DNA of 46,774 bases from JADFNO01 sp965369945 (GTDB lineage: Bacteria > Planctomycetota > Phycisphaerae > Phycisphaerales > SM1A02). The stretch lies in NCBI GenBank assembly GCA_965369945.1, contig CBDUST010000004.1, positions 1-46,774 of the forward strand, written 5' to 3'. A program made the translations under genes and the position numbers. The notes under the pieces were generated by a model. That model made no database searches and was not told the DNA's origin. It worked only from the letters and a program-made list of their open reading frames with translations. Positions 40,520 to 46,774 of this stretch are shown one piece after another (within the stretch, counting starts at the first letter, position 1; each line of letters begins with the position of its first letter).

Positions 40520-41503
40520 ATGTCTATTGATCTGCAAAACGCATTTGAAGGCCAACGGGTTTGCGTCACGGGCGGGGCCGGTTTCATCGGCTCGCACTTG
40601 ACCGATGCACTGGTCAATCACGGCGCTGACGTTTGTGTGCTCGATGATTTCAGCCAGGGACTTGCTGAGAATCTTGCGCAGGTCGCTGATCGGGTGCGCA
40701 TTGTTCGAGGTTCAATTCTGGATAGCGATGCGCTCGGCGAGGCGTGCGCGGACGCGGAGCTGATTTTTCACCTGGCGGCGCTAACCTCCGTGCCGGGGAG
40801 CATTGACAAGCCTCGGGAGTATTACGAGGTCAATGCCACGGGCACGTTGGGTGTGTTGGAGACGGCCCGGGCGGTGGGCGCCAAGCGTGTGATCTTTGCA
40901 GCATCAAGCAGTGTGTATGGCGACAACCCGGCGCTGCCCAAGGTGGAATCAATGTCGCCCGAGCCGATGTCTCCGTATGCGGTCGCTAAGTGCGCGAGCG
41001 AATATATGCTTCGCGCTTATGCACAGTGTTATGGATTAAGCGCGGTGAGCCTGCGGTATTTCAATATCTTCGGCTCTCGCCAAAGGCCGGACTCACCATA
41101 TGCGGCCGTGGTTCCGCGCTTCGCCGAAGCGCTTTCGCAGGGGCGCAAACCCACGATCTACGGCGACGGCACACAAACGCGTGACTTTACGCATGTAAGC
41201 AACGCGGTCCATGCGAACCTTCTGGCTGGAGCATGCCCCACACCCCTACTTGGCGAAGTCGTCAATGTCGCTTGCGGCAAGAGCTACAACCTCTTGGAAT
41301 TGGTTGAGCGCATGGCGGCGATCTTGGACAGCGACAGCGAATGCGAATTCCTCCCGCCGCGCGTGGGTGAGGTACTTCACAGTTGTGCAAGTATCGATGC
41401 GGCGCAGACCGTGCTCGGTTATGAACCGGTCATGAACTTCGATGAGGGACTACGCGATGCGCTGGCGTTCTATGCCCAAAGTTGCGAACAAAGTGAACGG
41501 TAA
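40520..41503 (+). CDS. NAD-dependent sugar epimerase/dehydratase
   Basis: 327 aa from ATG 40520 (MSIDLQNAF); an in-frame ATG at 40496 is possible; neither has a strong ribosome binding site, and homologues usually begin near this point. Extended SDR fold: VCVTGGAGFIGSHLTDALVN (nucleotide binding), VLDDFSQG, LIFHLAALTSVPGSIDKP, ASSSVYG and the catalytic SPYAVAKCASEY (YxxxK). Probably UDP-glucose/UDP-N-acetylglucosamine 4-epimerase-like, or a dTDP-sugar enzyme, for surface polysaccharide. The GDGTQTRDFTHVSNAVHAN segment is the usual substrate-domain signature. Specificity is unknown. Confidence 0.88.
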   Translation: MSIDLQNAFEGQRVCVTGGAGFIGSHLTDALVNHGADVCVLDDFSQGLAENLAQVADRVRIVRGSILDSDALGEACADAELIFHLAALTSVPGSIDKPREYYEVNATGTLGVLETARAVGAKRVIFAASSSVYGDNPALPKVESMSPEPMSPYAVAKCASEYMLRAYAQCYGLSAVSLRYFNIFGSRQRPDSPYAAVVPRFAEALSQGRKPTIYGDGTQTRDFTHVSNAVHANLLAGACPTPLLGEVVNVACGKSYNLLELVERMAAILDSDSECEFLPPRVGEVLHSCASIDAAQTVLGYEPVMNFDEGLRDALAFYAQSCEQSER

Positions 41504-41509
41504 AGAAAT

Positions 41510-41647
41510 TTCACCGCAGAGGCGCCGAGAACGCAGAGGCAAGAGAGATAAGGATGGGAATGGGTTCCAGAATAGGCATACGCGATCCAATCCTAAAGCA
41601 GTTCATCCTTTCTCTTCTCTCTGCGTTCTCTGCGCCTCTGCGGTGAA
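41510..41647. repeat. Imperfect long inverted repeat (MITE/REP-like)
   Basis: Arms 41510-41556 and 41604-41647. The outer 16 bp (TTCACCGCAGAGGCGC and GCGCCTCTGCGGTGAA) are perfect; the inner part is a GAACGCAGAG-rich near match. The spacer is 47 nt. It starts 7 bp after the epimerase stop and ends 15 bp before the 3' end of the phosphatase gene. An ACCGCAGAGGCGC-type core recurs in many bacterial genomes (memory, not searched). Confidence 0.8.
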
Positions 41648-41662
41648 CATTCAGAGCTTCCG

Positions 41663-43042
41663 TCACTCAACGCGAATAGCCACGATCGTCTGGTCATCGT
41701 TCGGCCGCACGCCGGCCTCGTGATTGCGAAGTGGATCGGTGATTGACTGCACCACGCAGTCCGGGTCGCCGGTACAATCGATCAGTGCTCGCTCGATACT
41801 CTCCAGACCGAACATCGTGCCGTCCGGCGAATGGGCCTCAGTGATACCATCGGTGTACAACACCAGCGTTTGGCCGGACTGCAACTGAATTTGTGCGTCC
41901 TCATAGGTCGTATCGTCCAAGACGCCCAACGGCACGCCACCGACCGCCTCGAGGCGATCGACCGAACCGCCTGACCCGGGGTTTTTGAGCAACGGTGGAT
42001 TATGACCAGCTCGTGCGTAGGTCAACCGACGCGTCGGCGGATCGTATATCGCAAGGAAAGCGGTCACGAAGGAACTTTCGATCTTCTTGCTGGCCAGGTG
42101 ACGGTTGGCGTGAATGAGCACCTCCGCTGCACTCTCAGGACGGTGCGGGTATGCGTGAAGGATCGCATGCAGCATGGCCATGACCACCGCAGCCGCCGGG
42201 CCATGACCGGACGCATCCGCAATCAGGATGCCCCACGGACCGTTCGGGTCGGGTGCGCGATCGTCGCCGTCAACACTCAGCGGTCGGAAGTCATAGTAAT
42301 CGCCGCCCGCCTGATCAAACGTTTCGTAACTGGCCACGATCTTCAACCCAGGTATGTCCGGCAGCGGATTGGGAAGCAACGCCCGTTGAATCGTCGCGAC
42401 CTGTTCGACCTCAGCGCGAATTTGTCCATGCGCTTCGCGCAGTTGCTTAGCGATCAGAACATTCTTGACCGTGGAACCGACGAGATTGGCTCGGAGGATG
42501 GCTTGTTCCAGTTCCTCGACTGAAAACCCCCGTCGTTCCAGACGGAGGAAGATGGCCCAGTTCATCGGTTCGCCATCATCAAACAACGGGATCGCCATCA
42601 GTGAGCCGTACTGAGCAAGCGCATCGCCGACAATTGGATCGCCTTTCAGGCTTAGGTTATGAATCAGCTCGGGGTATGCGGTTCGAATTATCTCGCCGAA
42701 GAATCCGCCGGTATGAACCGGCAGGTCGTCCCAATCTTGCCAAGGGTCCGCAGCAGCCAGCTCGAACGGATCGTCAAGATGCAACAGTCGCGTGATCTTG
42801 TATTGCCCGGGACCGAGCCCGCGCGTGGAGAGCGAGACATAGGCTCGAGGGCCGTATAGCTCTTCGATTCGGCTGGAGAAGATTCGAAGAACCTGCTGAG
42901 GATCGACGGCTCGGCTCATCGCTCCGACCATCTCCATCAGGATGGGGATTCGCGGATTACCCGAAGTATCCACGCAGAGCATGCCCTGGAGCGTGTCGTC
43001 GCGCACTTCTTTGGGTGGTCTGGCTGGATCAATCTGCGTCAT
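41663..43042 (-). CDS. GAF-domain PP2C (SpoIIE/RsbU-type) phosphatase
   Basis: 459 aa; GAGG lies 8 nt before the ATG. N-terminal ~200 residues form a GAF-like sensor domain (IPILMEMVGAMSRAVDPQQV onward, with LIHNLSLKGDPIVGDAL), then a coiled linker (LREAHGQIRAEVEQVATIQR) of the type that controls SpoIIE phosphatases. Catalytic motifs: YETFDQAGGDYYDFRPL, GILIADASGHGPAAAVVMAM, LTYARAGHNPPLL, LVLYTDGITEAHS and RPNDDQTIVAIRVE; the metal-binding Asp residues are present. It would dephosphorylate a partner such as an anti-anti-sigma protein; none is nearby. The acyltransferase gene lies 86 bp upstream on the same strand. Confidence 0.9.
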   Translation of the reverse strand: MTQIDPARPPKEVRDDTLQGMLCVDTSGNPRIPILMEMVGAMSRAVDPQQVLRIFSSRIEELYGPRAYVSLSTRGLGPGQYKITRLLHLDDPFELAAADPWQDWDDLPVHTGGFFGEIIRTAYPELIHNLSLKGDPIVGDALAQYGSLMAIPLFDDGEPMNWAIFLRLERRGFSVEELEQAILRANLVGSTVKNVLIAKQLREAHGQIRAEVEQVATIQRALLPNPLPDIPGLKIVASYETFDQAGGDYYDFRPLSVDGDDRAPDPNGPWGILIADASGHGPAAAVVMAMLHAILHAYPHRPESAAEVLIHANRHLASKKIESSFVTAFLAIYDPPTRRLTYARAGHNPPLLKNPGSGGSVDRLEAVGGVPLGVLDDTTYEDAQIQLQSGQTLVLYTDGITEAHSPDGTMFGLESIERALIDCTGDPDCVVQSITDPLRNHEAGVRPNDDQTIVAIRVE

Positions 43043-43128
43043 CAGAGAACCTCTGTTTCGCCAGGGTCATCGAAGATAATGATACCCGGTGGCGAGCGGA
43101 TCCGAAGCGCCAAAGACAGCCGGCAGGG

Positions 43129-44406
43129 TCACGGATTCGCCTGCTCCTGACGGGTGCGGTCGACCTGCTCCTGCATGCCCTGCTCGATCATCGTGGTGAG
43201 CGCCGCAGCATTCTCGCGCAGTTTCCCCTTGCTGGCGGCGAACTGCGTAGTCACGTCGATCGGCAAGCCAAATCGAAGAATCGCCCGGCGATCCGTTCGA
43301 GCCCCGGCACAGTCCGTCCCCAACGCATCTTCCTCGAACTTATCGATCGTCTCGCAGATGCGCTCAATACTGGGGTCTTCCACTACATAGTCGCCCGGAT
43401 AGCTAAATAACTGTGTCACGAGGTGCAAATCCTGTAAATCGCGCCGGCCCGCTGCAAGCACCTCCTCTTCCACGGCCGGTGTCGCACCAGCCGAGCCCGC
43501 TTCGCCCTCAGCGTCGTCATCCGTCAACTGCGCCCCCAACGCTGTAAGAATCTGATGGCGCAATTGCTTGACGCGCACGGGAATGGGATCTTCGCTCACC
43601 TTCGCGAAGTGTCGCTCCTCCATTTGCGTGAGGATGTATTCCGACAACGAACCGATGCGCTGCGTGAGCGAGCCCTCAGTCAACGCTTGCCGATATTCCA
43701 ACTCCTTCAAAGCGAGTATCGCCTCGGCATACCGATGAATGCGCTCCACGAGCGGTCGGTCAGGCCGTGGACGCCAATAGATTTGCTCCTCCAATTGACC
43801 CATCACCGACTCGACTTGCGGCATCGGGTCTTGAAGGTAGTAGTACTTCAGCCCACATGGAATGATGTATAGCGGCGGACCGTTGGACCGCTTGCGCCGG
43901 TGGGCAGCCGTCAGCACGATCATGGCTGCGCCCTCCCGAAGCGGCGTGATGCGATCATTGAGGTGATACACGTCGCCTTCCGGGAAGATCACGAGCGAAC
44001 GCTCCCCTCGGGCCAGCACGTCAACAGCAGTGCGAAACGCGCGCATGTCCGTGCCTTCGCGATCGATGCTGAACGCACCCAAGCGTTGAAAGGCAAAACC
44101 TTTGAGGCCCATCCAGCCGGTAAAGACCTGCCAGGCGGCGAGGTAACAACAAGGTGCGCCCAGTCGAGCCATGGCCTCGAATACAACGAACGGATCGCCA
44201 TGAGCGGGATGATTGACGGCGAACATGACGCCGTGACCGGCTTCGATCGCCGCTTGTACGTGTTCTTCACCTCGCATTTCCAATTCGCGCACGCCGTACA
44301 TATCACGATACACTCGCCTGCGCACAGGCGTGAGCGCCCATTCCCAGAACCGGCTCGGCTTGGGTGGGCGAAAACAATAGTTCGGATCGAGAAGGCGCTT
44401 CTCCAT
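43129..44406 (-). CDS. PlsC-type acyltransferase with long C-terminal extension
   Basis: 425 aa. The first ~210 residues are a glycerolipid acyltransferase domain: MFAVNHPAHGDPFVVFEAMA with the HxxxxD box, FAFQRLGAFSIDREGTD, and SLVIFPEGDVYHLND with the FPEG box. It would transfer acyl groups to lysophosphatidate or a similar acceptor at the inner membrane. No clear membrane helix is present. The remaining ~200 residues (from about QVESVMGQLEEQIYWRPRPD) are helical and polar, with a variable acidic linker (TDDDAEGEAGSAGATPAVEE). Extensions like this are not part of the standard PlsC family. It is followed by the PP2C phosphatase gene. Confidence 0.85.
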   Translation of the reverse strand: MEKRLLDPNYCFRPPKPSRFWEWALTPVRRRVYRDMYGVRELEMRGEEHVQAAIEAGHGVMFAVNHPAHGDPFVVFEAMARLGAPCCYLAAWQVFTGWMGLKGFAFQRLGAFSIDREGTDMRAFRTAVDVLARGERSLVIFPEGDVYHLNDRITPLREGAAMIVLTAAHRRKRSNGPPLYIIPCGLKYYYLQDPMPQVESVMGQLEEQIYWRPRPDRPLVERIHRYAEAILALKELEYRQALTEGSLTQRIGSLSEYILTQMEERHFAKVSEDPIPVRVKQLRHQILTALGAQLTDDDAEGEAGSAGATPAVEEEVLAAGRRDLQDLHLVTQLFSYPGDYVVEDPSIERICETIDKFEEDALGTDCAGARTDRRAILRFGLPIDVTTQFAASKGKLRENAAALTTMIEQGMQEQVDRTRQEQANP

Positions 44407-44536
44407 CCCGAGGCCTCCGCTGAAGCGCCTATCAAATCACAAACGGGCGTCATTGGCCAGCCCGATACAAGCCGACGGCGTAGAACGCCCCGGCGCGGCC
44501 GTGCGATGGTCGATCCGGCTGAACTTCGCCTCGGTC

Positions 44537-44565
44537 TTGCGCGATTCGGCGCAATTGCTTATACT
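44537..44565 (+). promoter_or_regulatory. Promoter with overlapping palindrome before the SYLF lipoprotein gene
   Basis: TTGCGC (44537-44542) and TATACT (44560-44565) are 17 bp apart. The -35 box is the left half of TTGCGC-N6-GCGCAA (44537-44554), a perfect 6-bp inverted repeat. The leader to the ATG would be about 38 nt. Confidence 0.5.
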
Positions 44566-44610
44566 GGCCACGACTTCCATCGAACTCAACCGATACCAAA
44601 GGGATCAGAT

Positions 44611-45156
44611 ATGAACAAGACCGGAATTCTTAGCGTTTTCGTGCTCACAACCATCGCCACGCTTGGCGGCTGTTCGACAGCACCATCGACAGCAGCGAAG
44701 CGAGCCTCTCTGCACCAGGATGTGCTTGCAACCGTATCCAGATTCAAGCAGGAAGACCCGAGCATGCAAGAACTGTTTGACGATGCCGCGGGCTATGCCG
44801 TCTTCCCAAGCGTGGGCAAAGGCGCAATCGGCATAGGAGGCGCGTATGGCCGAGGCGAGCTGTTTGAGTACGGCTACGTCACCGGCTTTTGCGATATCTC
44901 ACAGGCCACGATCGGTTTTCAGCTCGGCGGACAGGCGTATAGCGAATTGATTTTCTTTGAGACCGCCAATGCGCTGACTCGGTTCCGAAGAGGAAACTTC
45001 GCCTTCGCCGCTCAGGTTTCAGCGGTCGCCGCAACAGCCGGGGTATCCGCCGATGCGGACTACGAACACGGCGTGATTGTGTTCACAATGGCCAAAGGCG
45101 GGCTGATGTACGAGGCCTCCGTCGGAGGACAGAAGTTCAGTTTTGAGCCGAGGTAG
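44611..45156 (+). CDS. SYLF/Ysc84-domain lipoprotein
   Basis: 181 aa from ATG 44611; the much longer frame upstream is antisense to the acyltransferase gene. Signal and lipobox LGGC (Cys21) predict lipid anchoring. The SYLF domain is plain: MQELFDDAAGYAVFPSVGKG, IGIGGAYGRGELFEYG, GFCDISQATIGFQLGGQAYS, LIFFETANALTRFRRGNFAF and GVIVFTMAKGGLMYEASVGG. Members bind lipids or membranes; the bacterial lipoprotein form is common in Gram-negatives. A good promoter precedes it, and a hairpin starts 2 bp after its stop. Confidence 0.88.
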   Translation: MNKTGILSVFVLTTIATLGGCSTAPSTAAKRASLHQDVLATVSRFKQEDPSMQELFDDAAGYAVFPSVGKGAIGIGGAYGRGELFEYGYVTGFCDISQATIGFQLGGQAYSELIFFETANALTRFRRGNFAFAAQVSAVAATAGVSADADYEHGVIVFTMAKGGLMYEASVGGQKFSFEPR

Positions 45157-45157
45157 G

Positions 45158-45182
45158 GATCAGTGCGACCGGGGCACTGATC
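45158..45182 (+). terminator. Hairpin after the SYLF lipoprotein gene, possible terminator
   Basis: GATCAGTGC (45158-45166), a 7-nt loop and GCACTGATC (45174-45182) form a perfect 9-bp stem starting 2 bp after the stop codon. No T-run follows on the plus strand. Confidence 0.4.
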
Positions 45183-45185
45183 GCG

Positions 45186-45222
45186 CATAAAGAAAGCCGC
45201 GGCAGATTGCTCCGCTACGGCT
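45186..45222 (-). terminator. Probable intrinsic terminator of the bactofilin gene
   Basis: On the minus strand AGCCG-TAG-CGG pairs with CCG-CGGCT around a 9-nt loop, with a TAG bulge, followed by TTTCTTTATG. It lies 43 bp after the bactofilin stop. Confidence 0.5.
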
Positions 45223-45265
45223 GAAGTCGTGTGCTAATGTGCTATAAGGGTATTGGCGCGGGAGG

Positions 45266-45733
45266 TCAGGCGGCCTTGCGGCGACCAAGCTTGATTCGGC
45301 CGTCGAATACGGCTCCTTCTTCAGCGACAAACTTATACGCGCTGATGTTGCCCTTGATATGAGCTTTCTTCCCGAGCCTTACCTGATTGCGCGCGAAGAT
45401 GTTGCCCTTGAGCGAGCCGTCAATCTGGATGCTGTTCGCTTGGACGTTGCCGCTGCACTTAGCGCCTGACACAAAGTGAAGCTGGCCGGGACTCGTAATG
45501 TTGCCATCAAATGATCCGCTGATATGCGCGATCTTCAAGCTGGAGCTGCTCTTGGAGTTCTTGCGAGCTGAGCTTTTTCGCTTCGGGCTGGTGCGCTTGG
45601 CCGAGATTCGTCTCGAGCTGGAACGCTTGGTGGTGCTTCGCTTGGCGTTACTGCGCTTGGCAGCGGCGCGCCGCGGGGAAGAACGCTTTGCCGAGGGGCG
45701 ACGCTTGGACGATTTCGATCGTGTCGTGGCCAT
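45266..45733 (-). CDS. Bactofilin with highly basic, histone-H1-like N-terminal tail
   Basis: 155 aa from ATG 45733, with GGAG 8 nt upstream; the open frame continues upstream but lacks the box. Residues 1-65 are low complexity and rich in Lys, Arg, Ser and Ala: KR or RR doublets occur at residues 11, 16, 21, 26, 31, 36, 41, 46 and 51, an exact five-residue period. Residues ~66-150 are the bactofilin beta-helix (SGSFDGNITSPGQLHFVSGA, KCSGNVQANSIQIDGSLKGN, VRLGKKAHIKGNISAYKFVA). Bactofilins polymerise without nucleotides into filaments at the membrane or in the cytoplasm. The tail looks like DNA-binding or RNA-binding tails of H1/Hc1/AlgP type, so a nucleoid-linked filament is inferred. Confidence 0.85.
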   Translation of the reverse strand: MATTRSKSSKRRPSAKRSSPRRAAAKRSNAKRSTTKRSSSRRISAKRTSPKRKSSARKNSKSSSSLKIAHISGSFDGNITSPGQLHFVSGAKCSGNVQANSIQIDGSLKGNIFARNQVRLGKKAHIKGNISAYKFVAEEGAVFDGRIKLGRRKAA

Positions 45734-46152
45734 GTGCTGAACTCCAATCCTATGACAGTGATGGCGATCCGAAAGACGAATGCGGAGCGCCGTTACAAAA
45801 ACAACTGTTATGAGAGACCTCAATAAACGATGACCCGCCCACGCGGACGGCAGCATCGCCTCGGCAAGGCATCGACGCGCCACAACGTTCAATTGAGACG
45901 AATTGTAAACTCCTGTACGCAACTCGACGCCACACACCTCACTCAACAACCGGCGAGCATGGTCTCGATGATTCGGGTTAGGCTGAGTTTGCGAATCAGT
46001 GAATTTGCCATTACCACTACCGGGCTCTTACGACGCTCCATCGAGTTGCGATAAGAACTCAACCGCACCGATAATCCACTCCAACGGTCGGTTGCGCATT
46101 GGGTCTTCATACAAGTTTCTTGGTCGATATCGGAGCCAACCGCGTGGCTGCG
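45734..46152. other. Non-coding gap upstream of the bactofilin gene
   Basis: No supported gene in these 419 bp. A short minus-strand frame ending TAA at 46028 (in frame with the SocA-like gene after its stop; RYRPRNLYEDP, then RPLEWIIGAVEFLSQLDG) looks protein-like but has no ribosome binding site and no recognised family; it may be another gene fragment. The bactofilin promoter should lie near 45750-45900. Confidence 0.4.
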
Positions 46153-46248
46153 CTGTCGTCCTACCAGCATCGACACCACGTTTCCGCCGCCGAGGCAGAG
46201 GCTCGCGATGCCTCGCTTGGCGTCAATGCGCTGCATCTGATGAAGCAA
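46153..46248 (-). pseudogene. 3' remnant of a thiolase (acetyl-CoA C-acetyltransferase) gene
   Basis: Over 32 codons this frame reads LLHQMQRIDAKRGIASLCLG followed by GGNVVSMLVGRQ. That is the C-terminal end of thiolases (AtoB has LLHAMQARDKTLGLATLCIG with GGQGIAMVIER), including the Cys of the LCxGGG loop that completes the active site. A TAG lies two codons upstream in frame, and no stop occurs where thiolases end. The first 26 bp overlap the 3' end of the SocA-like gene in another frame. All the rest of the gene is missing. Confidence 0.7.
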
Positions 46249-46774
46249 CGGCTATCTTTCGGACAAGCGAGGCAGCGGCTTCGGAATACTCGTCGATTAC
46301 GCCTACGGCTTGTCGAGCACTGTCAAGATTGATATGTGGTTTTAGTTTCGAAATCATCTCAGCCCGATCAGCAACCGAGATATCCTGAGAGCACTCCGCG
46401 GTAACGAAGAGGGCGGTTCCGAGTCGCTCTAGTTCAGTAACTCTCTTGTTACCGAATTTGTGCGCGACGAACTCAACCTGTTGAGCATACCGCTTACGCG
46501 TTCGCTTGAATTTGCTCTTCAAGTCTACGGCCAACTGGGTTGCTAGCAAACGTGGTCCATACGGTGCCGGCCTTGATTGCAACGTAAAGACATCATCAGC
46601 CCGAAGCCCAGTCAACTCATCGCGCAGGTCGAAGGAAAAGGGGCCGTGCTTGTAGAGAATGAAGCTGAAACCCAAAGGAACGTCCAAGAGTTGCTGTAGA
46701 AAAAAGACTGCTTTTTGCATGTGAGTCTCGCCACACCAACTCCCGGAGGCAGATAGCCTCTCGGCAAGTTCAAC
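46223..46774 (-). CDS. SocA/DUF4065-like protein (5' end outside window)
   Basis: The frame is open to the window edge, giving at least 183 aa; an internal ATG at 46720 is less likely to be the start, since the preceding residues (ELAERLSASGSWCGETH) fit the fold. The pattern HMQKAVFFLQQLLDVPLG, then FILYKHGPFSFDLRDEL resembles the KLQKLLYFAQ...YGPV/GPF core of the SocA-type/DUF4065 (Panacea-like) domain found in antitoxins and phage-associated genes; the match is by eye and tentative. The rest is helical (RTRKRYAQQVEFVAHKFGNK onward). The G+C content looks lower than in the neighbours. The 3' end overlaps a broken thiolase, so the gene was probably acquired. Confidence 0.5.
   Translation of the reverse strand, partial: VELAERLSASGSWCGETHMQKAVFFLQQLLDVPLGFSFILYKHGPFSFDLRDELTGLRADDVFTLQSRPAPYGPRLLATQLAVDLKSKFKRTRKRYAQQVEFVAHKFGNKRVTELERLGTALFVTAECSQDISVADRAEMISKLKPHINLDSARQAVGVIDEYSEAAASLVRKIAVASSDAAH

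Noticed and set aside
46099..46332. Plus-strand frame of 77 codons
   Set aside because: Antisense to both the thiolase remnant and the SocA-like gene; no family pattern.

Overview
The window looks like chromosomal DNA of a planctomycete, most likely of the Phycisphaerae or a close relative. The evidence is a set of traits known from that group: secreted proteins with dockerin-like repeats of the DxDGDCxVGxxDxxxLLxNWG type, Cys-rich CCxxVCxxDxxCC modules, a sigma factor gene beside a membrane-anchored Ser/Thr kinase gene, small CPxCGYNLR zinc-ribbon membrane proteins, very large ResB/CcsA proteins, and short G+C-rich dispersed hairpin repeats. No rRNA, tRNA or CRISPR array was seen. Most genes are household or envelope genes; accessory signals are confined to a few intergenic patches and the right edge.

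Layout. 1-3.3 kb: two secreted proteins with dockerin-like ends, the first cut by the window edge. 3.4-6.3 kb: an oligopeptide-binding protein and one permease, without the other permease or the ATPases. 6.3-10.6 kb (minus): a two-domain membrane/AsmA-like protein, a thioredoxin-fold lipoprotein without catalytic cysteines, a cupin and enolase. 10.7-13.2 kb: a zinc-ribbon membrane protein, a 2-hydroxyacid dehydrogenase, HU and ThpR. 13.4-17.8 kb (minus): the System II cytochrome c maturation pair CcsA-ResB. 17.9-22.0 kb: 3-hydroxyacyl-CoA dehydrogenase, several unknowns and a PqqB-like metallo-hydrolase. 22.1-24.6 kb: an exported S9 peptidase. 24.6-26.7 kb: a membrane protein between two copies of a 33-nt repeat, then citrate synthase. 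26.8-33.5 kb (minus): a methyltransferase, an ArsR-SRPBCC-SRPBCC operon, small membrane proteins, a methylisocitrate-lyase-family enzyme and a TauE/SafE permease. 34.4-38.8 kb: Ser/Thr kinase and sigma factor, with a divergent membrane-anchored coiled-coil protein. 38.8-39.1 kb: a decayed insertion sequence. 39.2-45.7 kb: UbiX, a lipoprotein, a sugar epimerase, a GAF-PP2C phosphatase, an acyltransferase, a SYLF-domain lipoprotein and a bactofilin. 46.0-46.8 kb: a SocA/DUF4065-like gene whose 3' end overlaps the broken tail of a thiolase.

How they fit together. The central-carbon genes (enolase, citrate synthase, methylisocitrate-lyase-like enzyme, hydroxyacyl-CoA dehydrogenase, thiolase remnant) suggest a heterotroph with acyl-CoA and perhaps propionate metabolism. 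ResB/CcsA imply c-type cytochromes. The sigma-kinase-coiled-coil cluster and the GAF-PP2C phosphatase are signalling modules whose inputs are unknown.

The least conventional items are the bactofilin with a histone-H1-like tail of nine basic doublets at an exact five-residue period, the 33-nt direct repeats around a membrane gene, octamer arrays abutting the starts of thpR and ubiX, the sigma/kinase/coiled-coil cluster, and the scar at the right edge. All functions are read from sequence motifs and remembered family features; no database search was run.
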